The notes under the pieces were generated by a model. That model was not told the origin of the DNA. It did not search any database and saw only the letters and a program-made list of their open reading frames with translations. From the NCBI RefSeq assembly GCF_011762125.1, contig NZ_JAASQN010000001.1, positions 1,550,001-1,614,000 on the forward strand: DNA of 64,000 bases, in the 5' to 3' direction. The DNA is from Sphingopyxis panaciterrae. Its GTDB lineage: Bacteria > Pseudomonadota > Alphaproteobacteria > Sphingomonadales > Sphingomonadaceae. Position numbers and translations under genes: made by a program. Within the stretch, counting starts at the first letter, position 1, and the number at the start of each line of letters is the position of its first letter. Shown here piece after piece: positions 24,709-32,929 of this stretch.

Positions 24709-26022
24709 TCAGGCCGAAGCGAACATGCGTTCGATGTCGCCCGAAGTGACCGGGCGCCGCGCCTGGCCGATCGCGTCCATGCTGTCGGTTTTCAGCCCGC
24801 CCAGATTGTGCCGCGGGCTGACGTCGACGTCCTTGCCGAGCTCGCGCAGGTGCGCAACCGTACAATATTCGCGTCCGCCATTAAGGGCGAAGGCATCGAA
24901 ACTATATTCGCGCATGACGTTGAGGTGGGTGATCTTGTCGATCACCTGCCGGTCGAGCCCGTTGACCGATGCCCACAGATATTCTGGGACGTTCGGCCAA
25001 ACGGTATCCGAATGCGGATAATCACATTCATAGGCGACCATGTCGGTGTTCATATAATCGAGGTTCTTCACCCCGAACTGGTCGTCGATGAAGCAGCAGA
25101 TGATGTGCCGCTTGAACAGGTCCGACGGACGTTCGCCGCCGAAATCGGTGAAGGTCCATTCGTGATGATGCTCGTGCGTAAAATCGGCGCGCTCGAGGAA
25201 ATAAGGGATCCAGCCGATGCCGCCTTCGCTCAGCGCCATGCGCAGGTCGGGATAGCGCTGCCAGAATTTCGCGAAGGTCCAGTCGGCGGCCGAATTGGCG
25301 ATCGAGATCGGCATTGCCGTGATCCACGCGTCGATCGGGCTTTCGGGCGACGGATGCATCGCCCGCGCGCCGGTGCCGATATGGCAGTTGATGACCATCT
25401 TGTAGTCGGAGCAGGCCTTCCAGAAGGGCTCCCAATATTCGTTATGGATGCTCGGCAGGCCGATGTTCGACGGATTGTCCGAAAAGCTGACGGCGTGGAC
25501 GCCAAGGTCGCTCATCCGCTTCAGTTCGGCGAGGGTGTCATCCATGTTCCACATCGGGATCAGGCACATCGGGATGAAGCGGCCCGGCGCGGTCGCGCAC
25601 CATTCCTGCACATGCCAGTCGTTCCACGCGCGGCAGGCGAGCAGCGATTCCTCGGGGTCCTTTTGCGCCATGGCGACAAAGGTGCCGCCGGCGAAGCTCG
25701 GCATCGTCGGGAAGTTGAGCGAGGCGAGCACGCCATTGGCGTTCATGTCGTCGACGCGCAGCTTCGGATCATAGGTCCCGGGGCGGAGCTGGTCGAAGGC
25801 GCTTGGCTCCATGCCATATTCGCTGCGCGGACGGCCGACCACGGCGTTGAGGCCGATCGTCGGGAAGCGCTGGCCGTTCCATGACCAGATGTCCTTGCCG
25901 TCGTCCTGGACGATGCGGGGCGCGCGATCCTTCTTGCCCTCCGGATAATGGCGGATGAATGCTTCGGGCGGTTCGACCGCGTGATCGTCGACGCTGATGA
26001 TGACCATGTCGTCCATTTGCAC
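24709..26022 (-). CDS. Amidohydrolase 2 family protein (COG2159), second copy
   Basis: 437 residues from GTG 26022, chosen because GAGGAGAG stands about seven bases upstream. ATG 26016 and ATG 26058 are alternatives. VDDHAVEPPEAF gives the metal-binding DxH near the start; a central INCHIGTG histidine and a C-terminal ECDYPHSDTVWP motif with the metal Asp follow. This is a larger form than the 371-residue relative at 5488, typical of the actinobacterial and sphingomonad catabolic branch. Reaction unknown; hydrolysis or decarboxylation of a ring-derived intermediate is likely. First gene of the leftward unit that continues to 19571. Confidence 0.9.
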   Translation of the reverse strand: MQMDDMVIISVDDHAVEPPEAFIRHYPEGKKDRAPRIVQDDGKDIWSWNGQRFPTIGLNAVVGRPRSEYGMEPSAFDQLRPGTYDPKLRVDDMNANGVLASLNFPTMPSFAGGTFVAMAQKDPEESLLACRAWNDWHVQEWCATAPGRFIPMCLIPMWNMDDTLAELKRMSDLGVHAVSFSDNPSNIGLPSIHNEYWEPFWKACSDYKMVINCHIGTGARAMHPSPESPIDAWITAMPISIANSAADWTFAKFWQRYPDLRMALSEGGIGWIPYFLERADFTHEHHHEWTFTDFGGERPSDLFKRHIICCFIDDQFGVKNLDYMNTDMVAYECDYPHSDTVWPNVPEYLWASVNGLDRQVIDKITHLNVMREYSFDAFALNGGREYCTVAHLRELGKDVDVSPRHNLGGLKTDSMDAIGQARRPVTSGDIERMFASA

Positions 26023-26071
26023 GGCGACTCTCCTCTCATGTTGCTTATCGTTGCACACATCATCGCAAAAA

Positions 26072-26086
26072 TTGACGATGTGTCAA
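26072..26086. promoter_or_regulatory. TTGACGATGTGTCAA, TetR-type operator, site B
   Basis: Imperfect palindrome TTGAC-N5-GTCAA sharing 11 of 15 bases, including both outer arms, with the site at 15750 beside tetR. It lies between the divergent amidohydrolase (start 26022) and DUF35 gene (start 26141). Suggests that the TetR protein also controls this promoter pair. Confidence 0.55.
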
Positions 26087-26103
26087 CTCTTGGTTTATGA
26101 CCT

Positions 26104-26115
26104 AGTGTAATAAGT
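26104..26115. promoter_or_regulatory. Degenerate AGTTATATAACT-type site 4
   Basis: CCTAGTGTAATAAGTCA matches the site at 6656 (CCTAGTTATATAAGTCA) at all but three positions and the perfect palindrome at eight of twelve. It lies 25 bases before the DUF35 start codon, the same spacing as sites 3 and 5. Together with site B it makes this intergenic stretch a double-operator region. Confidence 0.45.
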
Positions 26116-26140
26116 CAGGACAGCCGACCAGGAGAGGAAG

Positions 26141-26545
26141 ATGATCGCACGAACGCTGCCGGTAATCGACCGGGACAATGAGGCCTATTGGACTTGGGGC
26201 CGCGACGGAAAGCTTGCGATCCACCGCTGCGGCGACTGCGATTATTTTGTCCATCCGCCCGTGCCGTTCTGCCCCCGATGCGAAGGCCGCAACGTCGCGC
26301 CGCGGGCGGTATCGGGGCGGGGCAGAGTGGTGACCTTCACGGTCAATCACAAGGCGTGGGTTCCCGGCCTGCGGGTTCCCTACATCCTCGCGCTCGTCGC
26401 GATTGAGGAGCAGGATGATGTCCGCTTGGCCTGCAATATCGTTGATTGTCATGCCGGGGAAGTGACCTTCGGCATGGCGGTGGAAGTCCTGTTCGAGCAA
26501 GCAGAAGACCTGTGGGCCCCGCTGTTCCGACCGGTGCAATCATGA
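26141..26545 (+). CDS. Zn-ribbon OB-fold protein, DUF35 (copy 3)
   Basis: 134 residues from ATG 26141, with GGAGAGGAAG just upstream. Zn ribbon C30-x2-C33 and C44-x2-C47, then the OB fold with VVTFTVNHKAWVPG and YILALVAIEEQ. Partner of the following thiolase-fold protein, with which it overlaps by four bases. Probably forms the same kind of aldolase complex as copies 1 and 2. Confidence 0.9.
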   Translation: MIARTLPVIDRDNEAYWTWGRDGKLAIHRCGDCDYFVHPPVPFCPRCEGRNVAPRAVSGRGRVVTFTVNHKAWVPGLRVPYILALVAIEEQDDVRLACNIVDCHAGEVTFGMAVEVLFEQAEDLWAPLFRPVQS

Positions 26546-27726
26546 CCGCCTTCGCCGAGAAAAACACAGCGATCTCCGGCGTCGGCATGTCTGAAGTCTC
26601 GCGCGGGGCCACCAAGTCCGCACTGGCGCTCACCGCCGATGCCGCGCTCGAAGCCATCGCCGATGCGGGCCTTACCCGCGCTGACATCGATGGGATTGCG
26701 ACCTGGCCCGGCGAGCGCGCAGATGGTTCGGGCTTCGCGCCCGTCGGCTGCGCGGCGTTGCAGGACGCACTGCGGCTGGAGGTCGGCTGGTATGCCGGCG
26801 GCGGCGAAGCGCCGGGGCAATATGGCGCGGTCTTCAATGCGATCGGTGCGATTGCGGCGGGGCTGTGCCGCAATGTCCTGATCTTTCGAACCATGTATGA
26901 AGCAACGGCGCGCAAGACCGCTTATGCCAATTCGCTGCTGCGCGAGGGTCAGCGGCAGGCCGGCCCCTTTGTATGGTATGCGCCTTATTACACCTATGCC
27001 GCGGCGCTGCAGCAGGCGCTATTCTTCAATCTCTATGTTCACAAGAGCGGCATCACGCCCGAACAGGTCGGACAGATTGCCGTGAACCAGCGCCGCAACG
27101 CCGCGCTCAATCCGAATGCGATCTATCGGACGCCGATCACGCTCGACGACTATCTGGCTTCGCCGATCATCGCGACGCCGCTGCGTCTTTATGACTGCGA
27201 TGTGCCGATCGACGGCGCTGCGGCAATCATTGTTTCGCGAATGGACGTCGCGCGCGATTTGCCGAATCCGCCCATCCGGGTCGAGGCGATCGGATCGTCG
27301 ATGCGCTATCGCAACAGCTGGACCCAGCTGGCCGAACTCGACACGCAAGCGCAGCCCAAGGTTGCCGAGATGATGTGGAGCCGCACCAACCTGAAGCCCG
27401 CTGATGTCGATATCGCGCAGCTTTACGACGGTTTCAGCTTTCACACGATCAACTGGCTCGAAAATTTCGGCTTTTGCGAACGCTATGGCGCGAAGGATTT
27501 CATCGCGGGTGGAACGCGGATCGCGCTGGACGGCGAATTGCCGGTCAATACCGGCGGTGGCGCGCTGTCGGGTGGAAGGCTCCACGCCTATGGTGCGGTG
27601 CACGAGGCCTGCACGCAATTATGGGGCCGGGGCGGCGAGCGGCAGGTCAAGGGTGATCCGCAAATTTGCGCGACATCCACCTCGGGCGGTCCGCTGGCCG
27701 GCGCGATGCTGCTGGTTCGCGACTAA
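26542..27726 (+). CDS. Thiolase-fold protein, Ltp2-like putative aldolase (copy 3)
   Basis: 394 residues. No cysteine at the thiolase nucleophile position (AGGGEAPGQYG). Tyr295 in LYDGFS, and NTGGGALSGGRLHAYGAVHEACTQLWG. Close to copy 2 along the whole length. Transcribed with its DUF35 partner as a two-gene unit. The stop touches the stop of the convergent amidohydrolase at 27723. Retro-aldol cleavage of a different side-chain intermediate from those of copies 1 and 2 is the likely reason for three pairs (inferred). Confidence 0.87.
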   Translation: MTAFAEKNTAISGVGMSEVSRGATKSALALTADAALEAIADAGLTRADIDGIATWPGERADGSGFAPVGCAALQDALRLEVGWYAGGGEAPGQYGAVFNAIGAIAAGLCRNVLIFRTMYEATARKTAYANSLLREGQRQAGPFVWYAPYYTYAAALQQALFFNLYVHKSGITPEQVGQIAVNQRRNAALNPNAIYRTPITLDDYLASPIIATPLRLYDCDVPIDGAAAIIVSRMDVARDLPNPPIRVEAIGSSMRYRNSWTQLAELDTQAQPKVAEMMWSRTNLKPADVDIAQLYDGFSFHTINWLENFGFCERYGAKDFIAGGTRIALDGELPVNTGGGALSGGRLHAYGAVHEACTQLWGRGGERQVKGDPQICATSTSGGPLAGAMLLVRD

Positions 27727-29060
27727 CTTTGCCAGGCGATGACGCCGCCGATCAGCGTCAAATGCACGCTGGCGAGCGCATCGCGATCCTGCGGCCAGTC
27801 GTAGAGGATCAGGTCGGCGGGCGCGCCGACGGCAAGCGGCGTGGCCTGATAGAGTTGGAGCGCCGCCCTGCGATCGATCGCTTCCCCGGCGCCAATCACA
27901 TCGCCGCCGCGCGTGCGCCGGTCGGTTGCGGCGCGCAAGGCGATCCACGGATTGGCATCGCCATAGGGTGCGTCGGACCCGCCGAGCACATGAACGCCGC
28001 GGCGCTGCAACGAACCCAGACGATAGAGATCGTCCAGTTCTTCGCGGGCGACCTGTTCGAGATAACGGTCGCCGCGGTCGTGAATGAAATTGGGTTGAGT
28101 GACGACGGTCAGTCCCGCCGCTGCGATATCGCCGATCAGGCTGTCCGCGATCACCCCGCCATGTTCGATCCGGTCGCCGGGCCGCGATCCTCCCCCGACC
28201 GCCAGCGCCTCCAGATAAAAGAGCAATTCGCCCATCGTCACGCAATGTGCGGCGACGTTTCGGCCTAGCGTGCGGGCGGCCGCGATACGCGCAGCCGCGC
28301 TCTCGACAGTCGGCAAATCGTCCTCGTCGAACAGCAGCTTGAGCGGGCCGATCCGATAGCCGGCGCCCGGTGGCAGGCTTTCGGTCCCCATCATAACAAG
28401 TCGTTGCGGCATCGCACCCGCGAGCAATGCCGCTTCCTCGGCGCCGTTGGCGGCGCCGGCATCGGTCACCCCGGTCACCCCCCATTGCACCAGCCTGGCA
28501 CCGAGCGCCGCCAGCGAGGGCGCCGCGGCGCCGACCCGATCGCGCAGCCATGCATCGCCGCGCCGGATACGTCCGTTCGGGCGGCCGTCGACGTCTTGCT
28601 CGACACAGGCGGGGAAGGGGGGCTCGCCAAGCTTCGCCACGCCCGCGCTGTTGAGGATCCAATATCCCCCGGTGCGGTCCTGCACGCGCAACGGCTGGTC
28701 GGGCAGCCAGGCGTCCAGAAGGTCGCGATCGGGCAATCCGGCCGCGCGCTCGTCATAACCGGTCGCCCGAACCCACCCGCCCGGCGCCGGGCGCGCGGCG
28801 CGCAATTTTGCGATGATTATGTCGATGCTGCGGGCATCGGCAAGGTCGACCGACGCCATCTGCGCCGCGGTCGCGAGAAGGTGCAGATGATGATCGTGCA
28901 GTCCCGGTCCCAAAATGCACCCTTGCGCGTCGATTTCCAGGCCCGTTCCCGTCAGGCTGGTATCGAGCGCGGCAATGATTCCGCGGCGGATTCCGACCGA
29001 GATCGATCGGCCGTCGAGATCGCGCGCGTTGCGGACGAGAAGGTCGAAAGCCGCGTTCAT
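27723..29060 (-). CDS. Amidohydrolase family protein, YtcJ-like
   Basis: 445 residues. N-terminal composite beta domain (LLVRNARDLDG), then the metal motif GLHDHHLHLL, a GVTGVTDAG strand, AAHCVTMGE histidine, RIEHGG histidine and GGSDAPYGDANPW aspartate, ending with ALQLYQATPLAVGAPADLILYDW. This is the amidohydrolase 3 type, cytosolic. It hydrolyses amides, ureas or lactams in characterised relatives; in this cluster a cyclic ester, enol lactone or amide is possible. Overlaps the CoA-transferase-like gene upstream by four bases; last gene of the leftward unit from 32841. Confidence 0.88.
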   Translation of the reverse strand: MNAAFDLLVRNARDLDGRSISVGIRRGIIAALDTSLTGTGLEIDAQGCILGPGLHDHHLHLLATAAQMASVDLADARSIDIIIAKLRAARPAPGGWVRATGYDERAAGLPDRDLLDAWLPDQPLRVQDRTGGYWILNSAGVAKLGEPPFPACVEQDVDGRPNGRIRRGDAWLRDRVGAAAPSLAALGARLVQWGVTGVTDAGAANGAEEAALLAGAMPQRLVMMGTESLPPGAGYRIGPLKLLFDEDDLPTVESAAARIAAARTLGRNVAAHCVTMGELLFYLEALAVGGGSRPGDRIEHGGVIADSLIGDIAAAGLTVVTQPNFIHDRGDRYLEQVAREELDDLYRLGSLQRRGVHVLGGSDAPYGDANPWIALRAATDRRTRGGDVIGAGEAIDRRAALQLYQATPLAVGAPADLILYDWPQDRDALASVHLTLIGGVIAWQS

Positions 29061-30022
29061 GCCAGCATTTCCGCGAAATACGCAGCCGTTCCCGCGAGCG
29101 GGATATCCAGCAGCCCGCCTTCACCCTTTGCCATCGCCTCGAGTGCGTGCGTCGCGGCGGTCAGTCCGGTCAGCGGGTCGGCAAGTGCGTCGCCCATGAA
29201 TTGCGGTGCGCCGTCCTGCCAGCGGACGAGCCCGCCCGCAGCGGCGCAGTCGTCGCCAAACCCGATGCGCATCGCCGGTGCGCCGTACCAGCCGTGCGCG
29301 GTAATGCCGATCCACAGCAGGTCGGGGTTGAGCGCGAACAGCCGATCTTCGTCGAGCCCGGTACGGGCGAGGGCATGCGGGCGCCCGGAGGTGATCAGCG
29401 CTCGTGCGCCGGCGATCATCGCCAGCAGTTCGGGATCGTCGAGCGCCATCGTCAAACGCTGCTTGGCACTGTTGAGCCGTGTGTCGAGCGCCGGAGTGTG
29501 TCGCAGCGTCGGATCGGGACGGGCGGCGCTCTCGATCTTTATGACCCGGTGGCCCGCTTCGGCGAGCAGGGCGCCGCAATAGGGGCCCGCCCACAAGGCC
29601 GACAGGTCGACGATCACGCCGTCCTTGTGCTGACCGCCCCGCAGCGGGCGGCAGGCCAGCGGCGACGCCTCGCCCACCACCGCGACCGGCAGGTGGAGGG
29701 CAATGGCGGCGGCCGTCATATCATCGGCGTCTCGGTCGGCGGCAGCGGCGATCACCGCATCCCAGCGGTCGGCGTCGAACGACGCGCCGGTCCAGGCGGG
29801 AACCAGATCATAATCCTCGTCGCGTGCCAGCGATACCGCGATCCAGCCGTTACGGCAGGCGACAAGGCGGCTATGCCGGTTCGGCGACCACAGGCCGGGC
29901 TCGCCGAGCGCAAGGTCCTCGTGACGCGACAGGGCACTGCGGGCGTCGAAGGCGATCCTGCCGTCCGAAGCGGCGGCCAAACGGTCGCCCGCCGCCGCAA
30001 CGGCATCGACGAGGCCGGTCAC
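29057..30022 (-). CDS. CoA-transferase family III-like protein with permuted domain order
   Basis: 321 residues from GTG 30022, which overlaps the stop of the crotonase gene (GTGA) and has GAGGAG six bases upstream. Residues 1 to about 125 resemble the small C-terminal CaiB domain (NRHSRLVACRNGWIAVSLARDEDY; ...IALHLPVAVVGEAS). Then, at residue 134, comes a CaiB N-terminal Rossmann start (VIVDLSALWAGPYCGALLAEAGHRVIKIES), AKQRLTMAL, and the catalytic Asp in DALADPLTG (D282). The order is therefore reversed from ordinary CaiB, like the middle of a tandem protein such as the one at 10514. Probably still a CoA-transferase. Permutation is my reading from motif order. Confidence 0.75.
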   Translation of the reverse strand: MTGLVDAVAAAGDRLAAASDGRIAFDARSALSRHEDLALGEPGLWSPNRHSRLVACRNGWIAVSLARDEDYDLVPAWTGASFDADRWDAVIAAAADRDADDMTAAAIALHLPVAVVGEASPLACRPLRGGQHKDGVIVDLSALWAGPYCGALLAEAGHRVIKIESAARPDPTLRHTPALDTRLNSAKQRLTMALDDPELLAMIAGARALITSGRPHALARTGLDEDRLFALNPDLLWIGITAHGWYGAPAMRIGFGDDCAAAGGLVRWQDGAPQFMGDALADPLTGLTAATHALEAMAKGEGGLLDIPLAGTAAYFAEMLA

Positions 30023-31011
30023 GGTCGCTCCTCGACCGCATGGACAAGCCCCCATTCGCAGGCAAGCGCCGCGCCGACGCGCTTGCCCGACAACAGCATC
30101 CAACAGGTGCGATGGCGTCCGATCGCACGCGCGATCGTCGCCGTTCCTCCCGCACCGGGGATCAGCCCCATCGCCAGTTCGGGGAGCTGGAACCATGCGT
30201 CCGGCGCCGCGATCCGGCGATGGGCTGCGGTGGCAACTTCGATGCCCGACCCGATACACGCGCCGTGCAATCGGACCGTCGCGCGCTCGCCCAGCGCATC
30301 GAGCGCGCGCGCGCAACTGTGCAACAGGCGGACGGCGTGCGCCTCGGCGAGGTCTTTCGCCGTGCCGAACTCGGCAAGCGCGCCGCCGGTCGAAAAGCAG
30401 CGCCCCGCGCCGCGCAGGGTGACCTGCGGCTTGCTCGGATCGTCGAGTGCATTGGCGAGGGCTTCATACAGCGCGTCGCGCATGTTCGCCGTCATGGCAT
30501 TGCGGTTGGCGGGGTCGTTGAGGATGAGGGTAACATCATCGCCTTCGCGCTCGACCGCAACGGGTTCGGCGGGCGTTGGTCCGCTGTCCGCCACGTCTTC
30601 TTTCGCTCTCCAGTGCGCGAATTCGTTGCCGCCGAGCAATGTAGAATAGGCCAGGGATTCGGCCAGCAGCGCGTCGGCGAGCGGAAGGGAGGCGGTCAGT
30701 CGCAGCAGTTGTGCCCCGATCGTGGCGGCAAGCGGATTTGCCTTCACGGCATCGGCAAGCCGTGCGATCTGCGCGTCGGCATTGCGCGCGTCGAGCGAAA
30801 CCCACGGTCGCGGCGCATTCGCGGCGGTCGTGAGCAGCAGGTCGAAATCATCTGCGACGATCGAAGGAAGCGCTCCTTCCCGGTCTGCCCCGATCACCAG
30901 CGCCTGAATCTGGACCATGGGTGGCCGCCATGTCCGCGCATCGACAACCAGCACCGGCTGCCCTCCCGGTGCGGAGAGCCGGTCGGCGTCGAGATGATCG
31001 GGGCCGCTCAT
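30019..31011 (-). CDS. Enoyl-CoA hydratase/isomerase family protein with permuted segments
   Basis: 330 residues against about 260 for a plain crotonase. Residues 150 to 330 carry the crotonase front: LNDPANRNAMT, oxyanion GAGRCFSTGG (201-210) and CIGSGIE (252-258), Glu278 in PELAMGLIPGAGGT. It stops at GLVHAVEERP, without the usual C-terminal trimerisation helices. A segment resembling those helices lies at the front instead (residues 84 to 134: LADAVKANPLAATIGAQLL, ESLAYSTLLGGNEFAHW). Hydration or isomerisation of an enoyl-CoA is the family role. Nine bases from the acyl-CoA synthetase and overlapping the permuted CoA-transferase. Confidence 0.8.
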   Translation of the reverse strand: MSGPDHLDADRLSAPGGQPVLVVDARTWRPPMVQIQALVIGADREGALPSIVADDFDLLLTTAANAPRPWVSLDARNADAQIARLADAVKANPLAATIGAQLLRLTASLPLADALLAESLAYSTLLGGNEFAHWRAKEDVADSGPTPAEPVAVEREGDDVTLILNDPANRNAMTANMRDALYEALANALDDPSKPQVTLRGAGRCFSTGGALAEFGTAKDLAEAHAVRLLHSCARALDALGERATVRLHGACIGSGIEVATAAHRRIAAPDAWFQLPELAMGLIPGAGGTATIARAIGRHRTCWMLLSGKRVGAALACEWGLVHAVEERP

Positions 31012-31020
31012 CGCGCCTTC

Positions 31021-32526
31021 CTATCCGGCGCAGACCTCTTCCGCCAGTTCGGCCTTGAGCACGCGGCGGAGCAGCTTTCCGGTTTCATTATAGGGGAGTT
31101 CGCTACGCACGAACCATTGTTCGGGGGTTTTCGTCGAGCGCAGCCGGGCCTTGATGGTTGCCGCCATGCCGACGGTGTCGGGCGCGCCCGATCGGGACAC
31201 GATTACCGCGACGACCTTTTCGCCCCATTGGACGCACGGAATCCCGAGCACCGCGCAATCGGCGATGTCGTCGAAGCCGCGCAGCACATCCTCGATCTCG
31301 CCCGGCGAGATATTCTCGCCGCCGCGCACGATGACGTCGTCGAGCCGCCCCTCGACGAACAGATAGCCGCCGTCGTCGAGCCAGCCCGCGTCATTGGTTG
31401 CGAACCAGCCGTCGTCGGCGATGGCCTTTCTATGCAGATATTCGCCCGACACCTGCTCGCCGCGAACATGGATTTCACCATGTTCGCCGGGGCCGCACGG
31501 CGAGCCATCCTCGCGGCGGATTTCGAGTTCGATGCTGGGGAGCGGCTGGCCGACCGACGCGATGCGGCGGCGGATCGCCGGGTCGTCGGAGGCGAAGGCG
31601 GCGCGATGATCATCGGCGCCGAGCAACGCGATCGTCGAACTGGTCTCGGTGAGACCATAGGCGTTGACGAAATCGACCTGCGGCAACATCGCCAGCGCGC
31701 GCGCGATCACCGGTTCGGGCATCTTGCCGCCACCGTAGGAGAGCGCGCGAAGGGCGGGCAGCGTCTCGCCGGTCTCGACCATCACGTCGAGGATGCGATC
31801 GAGCATCGTCGGGACGACCATCGCATGGGTAATGGCTTCGGCCGCGGCGACCCGGACCCAATCCTCGGCGGTGAAAGCGGGCAGATAGACGATCCGCCGC
31901 CCGCCATAGGCCGAGGTCAGGATCGCCGAGATTCCGGCGATATGATAAGATGGCACGCTGACCAGCGCGGCCTGGTCCTCGTCCGCCCCAAGGAATTCGA
32001 CCGTCGCCATGACATAGGAGGTCAGGTTCGCATGACGGAGCACGGCCGCCTTGGGATCGCCGGTGGTGCCGCTGGTGAACAGCAGCACGGCGATGTCGTT
32101 TTCGGCTTCGGGCAGGTCGACCTTCGCGCGCGCGCCGCCCGTCATGAATTCAGCCTCGAAGCGGCTGCGCGCGACCAGTTCCACACCGTCCACCGGCGCG
32201 ATACGGCGCAGCATGTCGTCGTCGGCGATCAACACCGCCGGAGCGCTGCGGGCGACCAGCTTATTGAGATCGGCATCGGCGAGGCGATAGTTGAGCGGCA
32301 CGAAGGGCGTTCCCGCCATGCCGCTCGCAAAGAGCAGGACGGGAAGGGCGTCGCCGTTCATGCCGAGGAAGGCGGTGTTGGCCTTTCCCTCGGAGAGCAA
32401 CCAGGCCGCAACCCGGCTGGCACGCGCCCGATAGGCGTGGAAATCCATGCCGTCGCCGCTGCCGCCGAGCGCGAGGCGTTCGGGGCAGGCATCGGCGGCG
32501 ATATCGAGCAGAAGCGGCGTACGCAT
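31021..32526 (-). CDS. Acyl-CoA synthetase (AMP-forming)
   Basis: 501 residues. Adenylate-binding loop FTSGTTGDPKAA, substrate-site NAYGLTETSS, hinge GRLDDVIVRGGENISPGEIE, and catalytic lysine in NETGKLLRR. Complete ANL-family enzyme. Activates a carboxylic acid to its CoA thioester with ATP; probably starts or re-enters the pathway. Six bases after the small unknown gene and nine before the crotonase-like gene, so part of one leftward unit. Confidence 0.93.
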   Translation of the reverse strand: MRTPLLLDIAADACPERLALGGSGDGMDFHAYRARASRVAAWLLSEGKANTAFLGMNGDALPVLLFASGMAGTPFVPLNYRLADADLNKLVARSAPAVLIADDDMLRRIAPVDGVELVARSRFEAEFMTGGARAKVDLPEAENDIAVLLFTSGTTGDPKAAVLRHANLTSYVMATVEFLGADEDQAALVSVPSYHIAGISAILTSAYGGRRIVYLPAFTAEDWVRVAAAEAITHAMVVPTMLDRILDVMVETGETLPALRALSYGGGKMPEPVIARALAMLPQVDFVNAYGLTETSSTIALLGADDHRAAFASDDPAIRRRIASVGQPLPSIELEIRREDGSPCGPGEHGEIHVRGEQVSGEYLHRKAIADDGWFATNDAGWLDDGGYLFVEGRLDDVIVRGGENISPGEIEDVLRGFDDIADCAVLGIPCVQWGEKVVAVIVSRSGAPDTVGMAATIKARLRSTKTPEQWFVRSELPYNETGKLLRRVLKAELAEEVCAG

Positions 32527-32532
32527 GCAAAA

Positions 32533-32841
32533 TCAGTCCGACGCGGGAAGCGGCTTGGCGCCCTTGACGGTCATCGCGGCACCGTTGAAGGCGAGCGAGC
32601 CTTGCCCGGCCTTGGCGCCGAGCACTTCGAGCCCGCTATCCTCGTCGACATAGCGTTTGCCGATGGCGACGCCCTCGGCAAAGTCGGCGCTGACGGCGCC
32701 CGACGGCGTGGCAGCATCGTCGATCGGTAGCACCGTTGCGCCGCCGCACTGGAGTTCGCCCGCTGTCCGGGGCGGGCGCACGACGACCAGTTGCGCGTCG
32801 CATACCGCGCTCTTCCAGCGCGAACCCGGTTTGAGGTCCAT
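32533..32841 (-). CDS. Small conserved-looking protein, unknown function
   Basis: 102 residues from ATG 32841 with GGAAAGG at suitable spacing; an ATG nine bases earlier lacks room for a ribosome site. I do not recognise a named family. Visible are CDAQLVVVRPP and LQCGG, two cysteines about 22 residues apart, and a C-terminal LGAKAGQGSLAFNG and KGAKPLPASD. No signal peptide or membrane segment. It opens the leftward unit with an acyl-CoA synthetase, which suggests an accessory role there, but no function is assigned. Confidence 0.7.
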   Translation of the reverse strand: MDLKPGSRWKSAVCDAQLVVVRPPRTAGELQCGGATVLPIDDAATPSGAVSADFAEGVAIGKRYVDEDSGLEVLGAKAGQGSLAFNGAAMTVKGAKPLPASD

Positions 32842-32901
32842 TTCGTTCATCCTTTCCCGTCGGCGTCCGGCCTTGCCATCGTGTCGGCTTTGACCTGCCA
32901 A

Positions 32902-32917
32902 TATGTCAATCGACATA
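32902..32917. promoter_or_regulatory. TATGTC-N4-GACATA inverted repeat
   Basis: Six-base arms around AATC, in the divergent promoter between the small gene (start 32841) and the acyl-CoA synthetase (start 32964), next to the palindrome at 32930. Overlaps a TTGAC...GTCAA pair with ten-base spacing, unlike sites A and B. Weak evidence for a second regulator. Confidence 0.35.
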
Positions 32918-32929
32918 GAAAGTAAACGT

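Noticed and set aside
29824-32730. Open frame of over 900 codons on the plus strand
   Set aside because: Lies opposite three well-supported minus-strand genes; arginine- and glycine-rich translation without domains.
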